A stretch of 42,844 nucleotides of DNA from Synergistaceae bacterium (GTDB lineage: Bacteria; Synergistota; Synergistia; Synergistales; Aminobacteriaceae), in NCBI GenBank assembly GCA_017470485.1, contig JAFUYQ010000026.1:1-42844 (forward strand), given 5' to 3'. The notes below the pieces were generated by a model, which saw nothing but the letters and a program-made list of their open reading frames with translations, had not been told where the DNA came from and ran no database searches. A program made the position numbers and the translations under genes. Positions 26,776 through 36,039 of this stretch are shown here, piece after piece (within the stretch, counting starts at the first letter, position 1; each line of letters starts with the position of its first letter).

Positions 26776-27266
26776 TGGCAGAAAACAGTATAGTTCTTGG
26801 AATGGCCGATCTCATGGTAGTTTCTGCCCCAATAAAGCTCGTAACGCTAGGGCTCGGCTCCTGTATCGGCCTCGTAGTCTACGACACCCTCGCGCGCGTC
26901 GCCGGTATGGCTCACATAATGCTCCCTGACTCAAGAGGCCTAAAAACTTCTGAAAAAGTCGGGAAGTTCGCCGATACCGCAGTTCCTGCCCTCATTGAAG
27001 AAATGCTCAGAAAAGGCGCGGCACGCCCTAGAATTAAAGCAAAAATAGCCGGAGGCGCACAGATGTTCTCATTGCCCGGAGCAAGTGCCGAGTTCCTGAC
27101 CGTAGGAGCTAAGAACGTTGCCGAAACTAAACGCAGGCTTCACGCTCTGGGAATTGCAGTGATAGCCTCTGACACCGGCGGAAACAAAGGCAGAACTATT
27201 GAGTTCTCGACATCGAACTGGATGCTGAAAGTCAAAACGCTCGGAAAGGGAATTAACGAGATATGA
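26775..27266 (+). CDS. cheD: Chemoreceptor glutamine deamidase CheD
   Basis: The 163-residue product (start ATG 26775) has the CheD core TLGLGSCIGLVVYD with the catalytic Cys near residue 28, the catalytic His in AGMAHIMLPDS near 45, and KIAGGAQMF near 92. CheD deamidates Gln residues on methyl-accepting receptors and is inhibited by binding CheC. It is translationally coupled on both sides: one base of overlap with cheC, four bases (ATGA) with the sigma factor gene. Confidence 0.94.
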   Translation: MAENSIVLGMADLMVVSAPIKLVTLGLGSCIGLVVYDTLARVAGMAHIMLPDSRGLKTSEKVGKFADTAVPALIEEMLRKGAARPRIKAKIAGGAQMFSLPGASAEFLTVGAKNVAETKRRLHALGIAVIASDTGGNKGRTIEFSTSNWMLKVKTLGKGINEI

Positions 27267-28012
27267 CAGACTTAAACGAAAACGAATTATGGCAGGAATA
27301 CTCTAAATCAGGAAAATACCGAGATGAATTAATCATGAAGTATCTTCCGCTTATAAAGTATGTCGCCGGAAGAATGTCCGTAACGCCTCCGCAGGGGCTT
27401 GATTTTGAGGACATATTGAGTTTCGGAGTATTCGGTCTTATTGACGCGGTTGAGAAGTTCGACCCCAGTAAAGGATTTGTGTTCCAGACGTATGCAATTC
27501 CGAGAATCAGGGGGGCGATACTCGATGAACTGAGGAAATGCGACTGGTTCTCAAGAACAGGACGCGAGAAGGTTCAGAAGTTCAACCGCGCAATGGAAAA
27601 AATCCTCAGAGATAAGGGCGAAATGAATGACAGCCTCATCATGGAGGAAATGGGCGTAGAAGCTGATGAATACTATGAAATTCAGGACTTAGCCGCACGA
27701 GGGTTCATAACCAGCCTTGACGAGACAACTCCGCTGGAAGACGGCGAAGTCCCTGCGGAGGCTACCCTTGCCGATGACCGTGAGACTGCCGCCGAAAGAC
27801 TTGATGATGAGAGCGACAAGCAGGTTTTGCGCGAGGCACTTGAAGAGCTTCCCGAACGTGAACGCCAGATGTTAAGCCTCTATTATTACGAGGGGCTGAC
27901 GCTCAAGGAGATAGGAAAGGTAATGGGAGTCTCGGAAAGCAGGGTGTCTCAGATACACGGTAAAGGGCTTTCAATGCTCAGAGCGATACTCAGGGGGAAG
28001 ATGAATCAGTAA
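27263..28012 (+). CDS. fliA: Flagellar sigma factor FliA/SigD (sigma-28, WhiG type)
   Basis: The 249-residue product has sigma region 2 (LIMKYLPLIKYVAGRM, FEDILSFGVFGLIDAVEKFDPSKGFVFQTYAIPRIRGAILDELR), region 3 and region 4 (LPERERQMLSLYYYEGLTLKEIGKVMGVSESRVSQIHGKGL). It lacks region 1.1, like sigma-28 proteins. It directs transcription of late flagellar and chemotaxis genes. The position after cheCD matches sigD in Bacillus, where cheW, cheC, cheD and sigD are consecutive. No anti-sigma FlgM is seen in the window. Its stop overlaps the next ATG by one base. Confidence 0.95.
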   Translation: MTDLNENELWQEYSKSGKYRDELIMKYLPLIKYVAGRMSVTPPQGLDFEDILSFGVFGLIDAVEKFDPSKGFVFQTYAIPRIRGAILDELRKCDWFSRTGREKVQKFNRAMEKILRDKGEMNDSLIMEEMGVEADEYYEIQDLAARGFITSLDETTPLEDGEVPAEATLADDRETAAERLDDESDKQVLREALEELPERERQMLSLYYYEGLTLKEIGKVMGVSESRVSQIHGKGLSMLRAILRGKMNQ

Positions 28013-29628
28013 TGTTTGAGAAGGATAAATTTTACCTTGAGGCGCAGGACGACGGGATTTATCTGTCGTGCCACACGAAGGAATTTAAGGAAAACGATTT
28101 GTACGCATTCCTGAAGGAATGGGGGATACTCCGCTATGACTTCAAGGCCGTCCGCCAGTTCCTGAAGGATAAGAAGACCTGCAAAGTCTGCGGACGAAGC
28201 GAGAGCCTTGAGAAGGACGCTAAAATTCTCGTAACTATGGACAAGGAGAAAATGACCGCTTTCGTTGCGATTGACCCTCCTTTCTTCACGAAGCCATGGC
28301 CTAGCGTTGAAGAAGTTAAACGAGTGCTGGCCGTGAATAACGTCAAACTCGGAATTAACGATGAGGCGATACAGTCATTGCTTGCACGTCAGTTAGCCAA
28401 TGAACCTGTAGCCGTAGCGTTCGGAGTTCCGCCGGTTGAGGGAAAGAACGCTGAAATCGAATTAATCAAAGACCCTGACAAACCGTTTGATGTCCGTGAT
28501 GACGAGAAGATAGATTTCTGGAGCAGAAGCACAATCGTTACCGTACACCCCGGACAGGAAATCGCCGTAAAACACCCCTTAGTAAACGGCAAGAACGGAA
28601 TTGATGTTACCGGGACGACCGCTAAAGCCGCTTCCGTAAGGAATATAGATTTCACGTTCGGTGAAGGATTGAAGCGCGATGAGATGAACCCGTTGCTGCT
28701 TGTTGCGACAGCCGAAGGACAGCTGAAGAATGAGCGCGGAAGGCTGGTAGTTCTGCCGGAACTTGACATTCACAGGGACATTGATTTCGGGATAGGCAGC
28801 ATTGACTTCACTGGAGCTGTGAAGATTACAGGAGCGGTGAGGGACGGATTTCATGTTACGGCGCAGGGGAATATCACAATCAACGGGCCTGTTGAGGGAG
28901 CGGACATTGACAGTCAGGGCGTAATCGTAATTCAGGGAGGCGTTCGCGGAATGGGGCGCGGAACAGTCCGCGCTAACGGCGACATCTCACTTAGCTTCGG
29001 CGATCAGGCAACAATCAGAAGCGGAGGAACAATCCTCGTCAAGAACTCAATGCTCCATAGTCATCTTTACGCTCAAACTGCTGTCATAGCATTGGGAAGC
29101 GGCAAGCATTCACAGATAGCCGGAGGAAGGATAGAGGCCGGACTTGAGGTAGCCTGCAACATTCTAGGCTCTGAAATGGGGACGAAAACCGAAGTTGTTG
29201 TAGGATTACCGCCCGAACAGCTGGAGAAGCGGAAAGTCTTCAATACAGAGATAAAACGCTGTGAAGAGAACCTCGAACGCCTTGAACCTAACATGAACTT
29301 ATTGAAGAAGCTCGAAGCAGCCGGAAAACTTGACGACAAGAAGCGCGCAATGATGATGGATTTGACGAAGATGAAATTCCAGCTTCAGGCGGCACGCGAG
29401 AACATGAAGAAGGAACTTGACGCTCTCGAAGAACAGATAGCACTTGTCCGCGACAAAGGCATAGTGAGAGTAAAGGAGATATGCTATCCGGGAACAGTCA
29501 TAACGGTCAGGGGATTGAGCTATATAGTTCATGAGGTCTGCAAATACACGTCATTCATAGCTGATGATGAGAAGAGAATGATAGTTCTTGCGCCGTATGA
29601 CTACATGGCCGGAAAGATAGGAGGTTAA
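28012..29628 (+). CDS. FapA/DUF342 family protein
   Basis: The 538-residue product has a short variable N-terminus with a CKVCGRSESLEK Cys pair (about 57-69). A DUF342/FapA domain follows (HPLVNGKNGIDVTG near 183; long beta-helix-like Gly-rich repeats such as GAVRDGFHVTAQGNITINGPVEGADI near 275-300). A coiled-coil segment of about 400-490 (QLEKRKVFNTEIKRCEENLERLE) comes before a final small domain. FapA-type proteins sit beside sigD or flagellar operons in many bacteria; links to polymer formation and to flagellar regulation have been proposed. Here it overlaps the sigma factor stop by one base, so a motility or envelope role is inferred only from position. Confidence 0.85.
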   Translation: MFEKDKFYLEAQDDGIYLSCHTKEFKENDLYAFLKEWGILRYDFKAVRQFLKDKKTCKVCGRSESLEKDAKILVTMDKEKMTAFVAIDPPFFTKPWPSVEEVKRVLAVNNVKLGINDEAIQSLLARQLANEPVAVAFGVPPVEGKNAEIELIKDPDKPFDVRDDEKIDFWSRSTIVTVHPGQEIAVKHPLVNGKNGIDVTGTTAKAASVRNIDFTFGEGLKRDEMNPLLLVATAEGQLKNERGRLVVLPELDIHRDIDFGIGSIDFTGAVKITGAVRDGFHVTAQGNITINGPVEGADIDSQGVIVIQGGVRGMGRGTVRANGDISLSFGDQATIRSGGTILVKNSMLHSHLYAQTAVIALGSGKHSQIAGGRIEAGLEVACNILGSEMGTKTEVVVGLPPEQLEKRKVFNTEIKRCEENLERLEPNMNLLKKLEAAGKLDDKKRAMMMDLTKMKFQLQAARENMKKELDALEEQIALVRDKGIVRVKEICYPGTVITVRGLSYIVHEVCKYTSFIADDEKRMIVLAPYDYMAGKIGG

Positions 29629-29634
29629 GCGGTA

Positions 29635-29973
29635 ATGCAGCCAGTAAGCATGTTAATGTCAAACATGAACGTAGAAGCTATGACGCACCATGCCCCCAAC
29701 GCATTAGCGGCGGCGCAGGACACAGGCCAGTCTCAGGAAATCGTGCGCGAGGGTATAAGAGTAGTTCAGACGGTTCAGGCCAGTGAGAATGTCAAGGAGA
29801 TGCAGAGGGTTCACCGTAAGACTGAAAACGATGAGCGCGAGGGGCAGGGGCGTAACGGACGGGACGAGTACCAGCCTCATGCGAATGCGGACACGAAACC
29901 GAATACTCCTGATGAAGGGCCGGTAATCCGTGAGAATGCGAGGACGAAAAAGCGTATAAGTTTCATCGCGTAA
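29635..29973 (+). CDS. Small hypothetical protein of the flagellar run
   Basis: The 112-residue product is well placed: AGGAGGTTA lies upstream and only six bases separate it from the FapA-like gene, with one base before whiA. It has no signal peptide or membrane segment. The N-terminal half is mildly amphipathic (EIVREGIRVVQTVQASENVKEM); the C-terminal half is charged and disordered (Asn/Asp/Glu/Arg/Lys-rich) and ends in KKRISFIA. I recognise no family. Small proteins at this place between FapA and the next gene can be flagellar accessory proteins, but this is inference. Confidence 0.62.
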   Translation: MQPVSMLMSNMNVEAMTHHAPNALAAAQDTGQSQEIVREGIRVVQTVQASENVKEMQRVHRKTENDEREGQGRNGRDEYQPHANADTKPNTPDEGPVIRENARTKKRISFIA

Positions 29974-29974
29974 A

Positions 29975-30823
29975 ATGGACAGGGATTTATGGCTCTCGAA
30001 GCTGTGGGACGAATGGTTAATGTCGCCCGTTAGGAACGCCGATCTTGAAGTCTCCGGCCTGTTAGCTGGAATGAAGCACCGTAATGAAACATTCACAACT
30101 AACCGTCTAAGGGCGGCAAGAAGATTGACAGGCCCGTGCAAATATCCTTTATGGCCTGTAACATCGTATGCTCTAACGCACACATTGACCGTATCAATGC
30201 TGACCCGTCCGAACCGCAAAGCCTCCGTGAAATTCACCTGCCCCCCCGAAATCCTGACCCTTCCCGAAAACTCTAACGCCTCATGGTCATGGCTGAAGGG
30301 ATTATGGGGAAGCACAGGAGGATTATATTTCCCTAAGAGCGGCTATTATCTTTCGCTGATAATCTCTGACGCTGAAACATCATCAAAAGCTCGCGAAGTC
30401 CTGAAGATGACGGGGCTTTCATGGACTGAACACCGTAACGCTTTCACCCTGAGAAATCATGATGACATAACGACCTTCCTTTACAATGCCGGAATGGAGG
30501 GGGGAGCTTTGGATTTTGAGGGAATGGCATTGATACGTTCGGCGCGCAACCGTGCGAATTTAGCGAGCAACTACGACACTGCGAACATAATGCGCTCAGT
30601 GAGGGCGGCTAATGAACAGCGCAGGTTAGCCGAGAAGTTAATATCATCAGGTAAATTCAATGAACTCCCCGAAAAATTACGGGAAGTAGTAGAACTGCGT
30701 ATAAAATTTCCGGCAGAGACACTGGAGGGATTAGGGAAGCGATTAAATCCGCCGGTCGGGAAAAGCACTGTAAAATACAGGTGGGAAAAACTAAGAAATA
30801 TTGCCTCTAAAAATAGTATATAA
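29975..30823 (+). CDS. whiA: WhiA-type DNA-binding protein (LAGLIDADG-like plus HTH)
   Basis: The 282-residue product matches WhiA in its C-terminal half: GALDFEGMALIRSARNRANLASNYDTANI (about 172-200), where family members have the N-R-x2-N/N-x3-A-N pattern, then LPEKLREVVELRIKFPAETLEGLGKRLNPPVGKSTVKYRWEKL, the helix-turn-helix domain. The N-terminal half (about 20-170) is the degenerate homing-endonuclease fold. WhiA is a widespread regulator of cell division and, in Streptomyces, sporulation; it usually sits with rapZ and yvcK. Here it lies at the end of the flagellar run, one base after the small hypothetical gene, which is unusual. It is slightly shorter than most members (about 300-320). 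Confidence 0.85.
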   Translation: MDRDLWLSKLWDEWLMSPVRNADLEVSGLLAGMKHRNETFTTNRLRAARRLTGPCKYPLWPVTSYALTHTLTVSMLTRPNRKASVKFTCPPEILTLPENSNASWSWLKGLWGSTGGLYFPKSGYYLSLIISDAETSSKAREVLKMTGLSWTEHRNAFTLRNHDDITTFLYNAGMEGGALDFEGMALIRSARNRANLASNYDTANIMRSVRAANEQRRLAEKLISSGKFNELPEKLREVVELRIKFPAETLEGLGKRLNPPVGKSTVKYRWEKLRNIASKNSI

Positions 30824-30868
30824 TAGCTTTCACATAAAATTTTCAGAAGATAGAGGGGAATTTCAAAA

Positions 30869-31444
30869 GTGCTGAAGCCCGTAGAAGCAATGTCCGCGTT
30901 TCTCGTAATGATAGATATTCAAGAGCGTTTAATGCCTGCAATCTTCAATAAAGAGGAAGTAACCGCAAATTCAAAGAAGCTGTTAATTTCTGCCAGAGAA
31001 TTATCAATACCCGTGATAGTTTCAGAGCAGAACCCTAAAGGATTAGGAGCTACAATCCCAGAATTGTCCGAAATACTGCCGGAAGGCTCGCATACTTTTC
31101 AGAAGAATGAATTTTCATGCTGTGATAATCCTGCGTTCGGAGATGCGTTTCTGAACATGCGTTTCACATCGGGAACTACTAAGGATACAGCGATAGTTTT
31201 CGGAGTTGAGACGCATATATGTGTATTATCAACGGTACTTCATCTTCTGAACGATTACGGACTGAATGTGGTAGTGGCGGCAGACGCGAGCGGAAGCCGT
31301 ACAGAGGCAAACCATGTGCTTGGACTTGAAGCATTGAGGTCAACGGGTAGTTTAGTAGTACCTTCGGAGACGGTCATATACCAGTTACTAAGGAGAGCCG
31401 GAACGCCGGAGTTCAAGAAATTACTTCCGTTATTCAAACAATAA
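30869..31444 (+). CDS. Isochorismatase-family cysteine hydrolase
   Basis: The 191-residue product starts at GTG 30869, nine bases after GAGGGGA. It has the full triad of the family: Asp16 in FLVMIDIQERLM, Lys79 in TFQKNEFSCCDN and Cys118 in FGVETHICVLSTVLHLL. It is short, like YcaC or nicotinamidase-like hydrolases of unknown substrate, and is cytoplasmic. It comes 45 bp after whiA with no terminator and touches the next gene (TAA immediately followed by ATG), so it is in the same run. The substrate cannot be inferred. Confidence 0.88.
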   Translation: MLKPVEAMSAFLVMIDIQERLMPAIFNKEEVTANSKKLLISARELSIPVIVSEQNPKGLGATIPELSEILPEGSHTFQKNEFSCCDNPAFGDAFLNMRFTSGTTKDTAIVFGVETHICVLSTVLHLLNDYGLNVVVAADASGSRTEANHVLGLEALRSTGSLVVPSETVIYQLLRRAGTPEFKKLLPLFKQ

Positions 31445-33016
31445 ATGAATAAGAGACGGGCAATTCTTTTTGGATTGCTTTTATTCTATATATTTTTAAG
31501 GGGTATAGGCGATCACGGATTGATAGACCCTGTAGAGGGAGTGAACGCCTCAATTTCAGCGCACATGGCCGGAGTCGGGAACTACTTCGTGCCCAAAATC
31601 GGCGAAGCATCGGCGGCAGAAAGTGCGATGGGTTCGATATGGCTTTCGGTTCTCGGATTGAAGCTGTTCGGCTGGAGCGAGTTCGGAGCGAGATTTTTCT
31701 CAGCTTTGGCCGGTCTTGGAATGGTTTTGGTTTCAGCGAAATCAGCGAGGCCGTATGAAGATGATACAGTCCGAAAGTCATGGCTGTCAGCGTCAGTATG
31801 TGCCGGAACAACGATGTGCTTTATTGTTTCACAGCTTGCAGCAGCGTATTCACTGTATGCTTTTCTGACGGGCTTGGCGATGTCGGGAATAATGCAATCC
31901 GGCAGGAGTAAACGCAGCTTAATCACTGCTCATACTGCGATAGGATTAGCGTTCATATCGTACGGCTTTGAGGGATTAATTCTGCCTATGCTGGCAGTCT
32001 TAATATACTGCATAATCTCAGAGGACTGGGAACTAATGGAAGATTTCTTCACATGGCCTTACGGTATAACTATAACGCTCTTAATATCCTGCACATATTA
32101 CGTAATATTAGTGAACGCCAATCCGGGAATAATTCACTTCATGAGGTGCCAGAACCATACATACAGCTTCGGAGGAATATACGGGGTAATAATTCTACTG
32201 TTTGCAGGATTTGTGCCGTTTCACGGTTTCATAGCGAGGGCGTTTTACGAGGTATTTCCGAGAGAGTATCCGGCAAAGAAGTCATATGATTTATTCCTTG
32301 TGGTATGGGGATCGGTATTTTTTATTTCGGCGTTGGTATCGGGCGATATTCTTGCGGTGAGCGCGTGCATTCCTGCAATCTCTGCGCTGTCGGGCAGAAA
32401 AATAGATGTATGGCTGACACAGAGAAGTTTCAAGTCTTTAAGATACGCCGTAATGCTGAACATAATAATTATAGTGCCGGTAATGTATTTACTGCTGCCG
32501 TTTGTGTCGCATAATTTCCCGATGATAGAGGGCGCGAAACTTTCATTAATTCCGTGGGGATTAGCGGAGGGATTATTTATATTTGCGTCATGGTATTACA
32601 CGAAGACCCGTCAGCCAGTGAAATGGGCGCGGAATGTATGCGCGTCAGCCTTAATATGTCTAATGCCTTTAGCCGGAGTATTTAATCTTGCGGCCGGTAT
32701 GTACTCATCGAGGGAGGCCGGAATGAAACTCAGGGAAACAGCAAGGGGAAATGACGTAATAATACAGTACACCGTAAATCACCCGTCATTATATTTTTAC
32801 ACCCTGAGAAACGCGAGGATAATAGATTCTGAACTCACATCGGGAGTATCGGAACGGAAATTTTTATCGCCGCGTTCTCTGATAGATAATTCATGGGGCG
32901 GAAAAGGAAGGGTATTTCTGATGATGCCTTCAGAGCTGACGCCTGATCCGCCTTTGCCGCCGGACGTTTACCAGATAACGGAGGGAGAAGGATTATTATT
33001 ATTGAGCAATCAGTAG
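31445..33016 (+). CDS. Integral-membrane glycosyltransferase (GT39/ArnT-like)
   Basis: The 523-residue protein has about 11-12 predicted helices and the first periplasmic loop typical of PMT/ArnT enzymes: GLIDPVEGVNASISAHMA (acidic Asp28 and Glu31 in the place of the catalytic/metal DE), then VPKIGEASAAESAMGSIWLSVLGLKLFGWSEFGARFFSALAGL (about 50-92). The family moves a sugar from a polyprenyl phosphate to a protein or lipid in the periplasm. The C-terminal soluble part (about 430-523) is short. It is followed by an exported unknown and galE, which points to a small surface-glycan or protein-glycosylation set. Confidence 0.78.
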   Translation: MNKRRAILFGLLLFYIFLRGIGDHGLIDPVEGVNASISAHMAGVGNYFVPKIGEASAAESAMGSIWLSVLGLKLFGWSEFGARFFSALAGLGMVLVSAKSARPYEDDTVRKSWLSASVCAGTTMCFIVSQLAAAYSLYAFLTGLAMSGIMQSGRSKRSLITAHTAIGLAFISYGFEGLILPMLAVLIYCIISEDWELMEDFFTWPYGITITLLISCTYYVILVNANPGIIHFMRCQNHTYSFGGIYGVIILLFAGFVPFHGFIARAFYEVFPREYPAKKSYDLFLVVWGSVFFISALVSGDILAVSACIPAISALSGRKIDVWLTQRSFKSLRYAVMLNIIIIVPVMYLLLPFVSHNFPMIEGAKLSLIPWGLAEGLFIFASWYYTKTRQPVKWARNVCASALICLMPLAGVFNLAAGMYSSREAGMKLRETARGNDVIIQYTVNHPSLYFYTLRNARIIDSELTSGVSERKFLSPRSLIDNSWGGKGRVFLMMPSELTPDPPLPPDVYQITEGEGLLLLSNQ

Positions 33017-33033
33017 AAAGAGGGAAAATATTA

Positions 33034-33774
33034 ATGAGTAAGATTTCAGCATTAACAGCAGCAATCGTATTGATGTTCACAATTTCGTCAGAGGCCGCGA
33101 ACGTAAATCCCGACATGGGAGTACATATGGCAGTTGGCGGATTGTATTCAGCGGTATCGGCCATGACCTTGCACGCGAAAGCCGATGAAAATCCCGCAAG
33201 CCTGAGAAAATATTTTTCAGATGTACCGATGGAATGGCCTGAGAACATGAAGATAGAGCGTGTCAAAAATGACCTCTGGGCAGGCGTATCTATCGCGAAG
33301 TTTCCGAGTGCCAAGAAATTTCTTGCCTCACATTCAACGGAACTTGGAATATCCGATGAGGCTGGAGGCGATTCATGGACATCGGGCGATTTCGCATGGA
33401 TAAAGGCAGGGGCTGTCAAGGACGGTAAGTTCGAGCCTGTAACATTGCAGGCGGCGAAAGGTTCAGGGAAGGACGCTGAATTTCTTTTTCTGAGGCGCGA
33501 CGGCCGTGATACATGGTGGCTGGCAAATCCTCAGCTGACGAGGAAGGCCGCTAACGAGTTAATCAAACGCTGGGGAATAACTCAGGAGGATTTACACCGT
33601 CCGACAGGCAAAGCGGTCAGCATTTATGATGAAGTTAGACCGGCGGCAGTAAGGAAGCCTGACGAGATGAATACCAAGCGTGAACGTTCATTCGGTGATA
33701 ATTTCGAGCAGGAGATGGGGGACGTAATCTTCAGGCCGGTTCCGAAAATCGGAGGACAGGACAATAATTTTTAA
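33034..33774 (+). CDS. Exported protein of unknown function
   Basis: The 246-residue product has a signal peptide ([21 protein letters not shown]). The mature protein has mixed helix and strand ([20 protein letters not shown], then [22 protein letters not shown]) and a Trp-rich stretch ([19 protein letters not shown]). The tail is charged and low in structure ([20 protein letters not shown]). It has no Cys pair, repeat or known catalytic motif that I recognise. Its placement between a membrane glycosyltransferase (17 bp) and galE (26 bp) suggests a periplasmic role in the same surface process. Confidence 0.68.
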   Translation: MSKISALTAAIVLMFTISSEAANVNPDMGVHMAVGGLYSAVSAMTLHAKADENPASLRKYFSDVPMEWPENMKIERVKNDLWAGVSIAKFPSAKKFLASHSTELGISDEAGGDSWTSGDFAWIKAGAVKDGKFEPVTLQAAKGSGKDAEFLFLRRDGRDTWWLANPQLTRKAANELIKRWGITQEDLHRPTGKAVSIYDEVRPAAVRKPDEMNTKRERSFGDNFEQEMGDVIFRPVPKIGGQDNNF

Positions 33775-33800
33775 TTACAGCAGAAAGGATTGAGGGTGTA

Positions 33801-34790
33801 ATGTCGGTATTAATCTGCGGAGGAGCAGGATATATAGGTTCGCACAACGTCAGGGCATTCGCTGAACACGGCGATGAAGTGATAGTAGTTGACAATCTTG
33901 AGACGGGACACAGAGCTTCATTGCCGGAGGGGATAAAGTTCTATGAGGGAGATATAAGAGACGGTGAACTTCTTGCAAAAATCTTCACTGAGAATGCCAT
34001 AGAGGCGGTAATACATTTCTGTGCGTACTCGCTTGTCGGTGAGAGCGTGGAGAAGCCATTGAAGTATTTTGACAACAACGTCGGCGGAATGATAAGCCTT
34101 CTTGAGGCGATGGAGAAATTCGGAGTTAAACGGATAATCTTCTCGTCATCAGCGGCAACTTACGGAGAGCCGGAGCGCGTTCCAATCCTTGAGACAGATC
34201 CGGCGAACCCCACGAACCCTTACGGCGAGAGCAAACTCATAATGGAGAAAATGATGAACTGGGTGAGCAGGCGTTACGGCATTAAATATGTCTCACTGAG
34301 GTACTTCAATGTAGCCGGTGCATGGCATGACGGAACAATAGGGGAAGCGCACAGATGTGAGACGCATTTAGTTCCGCTAATCCTTCAGGTTCCTATGGGA
34401 AAGCGTGAGAGCATAACGGTCTACGGAGATGACTACCCGACTAAGGACGGCACTTGCATTCGGGACTACATTCATGTTGAGGATTTAGCGAGAGCGCACA
34501 TTTTAGCACTTGAGTACCTTCGTTCCGGCGGTGAGAGCGGAATTTTCAATCTTGGAAGCGGAGACGGCTATTCAGTCATGGAGATGATAAACGCTGCCCG
34601 TAAGGTAACAGGGCATTCAATACCTGCTGTAATCGGCAAGCGCAGGGCAGGAGATCCGGCGCGACTCGTAGCGGACAGCACTAAGGCTAAGAATATTCTT
34701 CACTGGGAGCCGCAAATAACGCGAATGGAGGACATAATCGCTACAGCATGGAAGTGGCACAGCAGCCACCCCGACGGTTACGCGGACTGA
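33801..34790 (+). CDS. galE: UDP-glucose 4-epimerase
   Basis: The 329-residue short-chain dehydrogenase has the NAD motif [15 protein letters not shown] (residues 5-19), the Ser in [11 protein letters not shown] near 116, YGESK (Tyr145-x3-Lys149), and [22 protein letters not shown] (about 215-236), which is typical of GalE. Length is normal. It interconverts UDP-glucose and UDP-galactose, or the N-acetyl forms, for surface glycans. It is 26 bp after the exported unknown and one base before the PAS-GGDEF gene. Confidence 0.93.
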   Translation: MSVLICGGAGYIGSHNVRAFAEHGDEVIVVDNLETGHRASLPEGIKFYEGDIRDGELLAKIFTENAIEAVIHFCAYSLVGESVEKPLKYFDNNVGGMISLLEAMEKFGVKRIIFSSSAATYGEPERVPILETDPANPTNPYGESKLIMEKMMNWVSRRYGIKYVSLRYFNVAGAWHDGTIGEAHRCETHLVPLILQVPMGKRESITVYGDDYPTKDGTCIRDYIHVEDLARAHILALEYLRSGGESGIFNLGSGDGYSVMEMINAARKVTGHSIPAVIGKRRAGDPARLVADSTKAKNILHWEPQITRMEDIIATAWKWHSSHPDGYAD

Positions 34791-34791
34791 G

Positions 34792-36039
34792 ATGAGCGCG
34801 AATACGGTATGGGCAGGAGTGCTTGACAGCTGTCCGGGACTTTTATGCTGTGTCATAAACGTGAAGGGGAAACTTCTCTACGCTACTCACGGATACAAGG
34901 CGGTAGCATCGAGGTTATTCGGGCATAAGTGCGAGGAGGGGCGGAATTATCCGCCCTTAATCACAGAGAACGACAGAGCGATACACGAGGCATTGACAGC
35001 GGCGTGCTTAGGCGAGACAAACGCTATAGAGTTTTCAGAGGGCGGAACGTTATGGGAGCTTACAGCCTCGCCGCTAAGGCTTGAGGGACAGGGGATAGCC
35101 GGAATAGTGATTCGTATAGTGTCAGGCAGACCTTCGGTTGTACTCAGCGACCCTGAAATACTCAATGCAGTTCCGTACAGGGCGGCAATAGCTGACAAAA
35201 AGGGAGTAATTTTGGCGGTGAACAGCCGTTTAGCGTCCTGTGTAAGGGCTGAATTAGTCGGGCGTAACATCATCGAGCTTGTAACGCCTGAGACTGAGGA
35301 GGCACTTATGCACATATTAATGACGCGCTCCGGCAATGTTGAATGCACTATGCCCGACATCACTGAGGCCGAAAATTTCACTGACATGGACATAACCCCG
35401 TACCTTGACGAAGATATGAACGAGCTTTCGCCTGATACTGACATAGATTTATCGAGGCACATAAGGCTTTACGCGACCCCTTCGGAATGGAACGGGGACG
35501 ACAGCGTAATGCTGACGTTCGAGGACATAACGGAGATTAAGAGGACAGGGGAACAGCTGCGCCGTCTGCTGACGCTTGACAGGGCGACCGGCGTATTGAA
35601 CCGCAGAGGAATGGAGCATGTAATTGCGCGCAGGCTTCACAGTGTTATCGAGGAGGGCGGACATTTAAGCCTGATAATACTGAGGATAGAGAACTTCAGG
35701 ATAATACAGGAAACGCAGGGGTTAATGAGAGCCGGAAGAATAATCCGAAATTTCGTGAGAATGCTGAAAAAATTCAGCAAAGAGCGCGAGGGAGTAGCAA
35801 TATCCCGATGGAGCGAGGACGAATTTGCGATACTGGCCGAATGTTCGGGAGCGTCAGCGGTGGTAATGTCGAATGAAATCCGTACAAAGTCATCAGATGT
35901 AGTAATCAGTGCCGGAGCTGCTGACTATGCTGACGGAGGGTATATGAGCGCAACTGAGTTCGCTGGAGCGTCATATGAAGCAATGACTGAGGCTGTGAAC
36001 TCCGGCGGTAATTCAACAGTGTTATGGCGCGGACGATGA
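34792..36039 (+). CDS. PAS-PAS-GGDEF protein with degenerate GGDEF domain
   Basis: The 415-residue product has two PAS-like domains (about 10-115 and 120-255, the second ending in LTFEDITEIKRTGEQL) and a C-terminal GGDEF fold (about 265-415). The fold is recognisable from DRATGVLNRRGMEHVIARRL and RWSEDEFAIL. Key residues are changed: the signature is SEDEF instead of GGDEF, the metal-site segment reads ILRIENFR where LDxDxFK is usual, and the GHxxGD element is replaced by GLMRAGR. It is therefore probably not an active diguanylate cyclase but a sensor or ligand-binding protein. No membrane segment is seen. Its end overlaps rsmA. Confidence 0.82.
   Translation: MSANTVWAGVLDSCPGLLCCVINVKGKLLYATHGYKAVASRLFGHKCEEGRNYPPLITENDRAIHEALTAACLGETNAIEFSEGGTLWELTASPLRLEGQGIAGIVIRIVSGRPSVVLSDPEILNAVPYRAAIADKKGVILAVNSRLASCVRAELVGRNIIELVTPETEEALMHILMTRSGNVECTMPDITEAENFTDMDITPYLDEDMNELSPDTDIDLSRHIRLYATPSEWNGDDSVMLTFEDITEIKRTGEQLRRLLTLDRATGVLNRRGMEHVIARRLHSVIEEGGHLSLIILRIENFRIIQETQGLMRAGRIIRNFVRMLKKFSKEREGVAISRWSEDEFAILAECSGASAVVMSNEIRTKSSDVVISAGAADYADGGYMSATEFAGASYEAMTEAVNSGGNSTVLWRGR

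Noticed and set aside
29704..30315. 203-codon minus-strand frame across the small hypothetical gene and whiA
   Set aside because: It crosses two well-placed plus-strand genes and reads as low-complexity Arg/Leu/Ser sequence.
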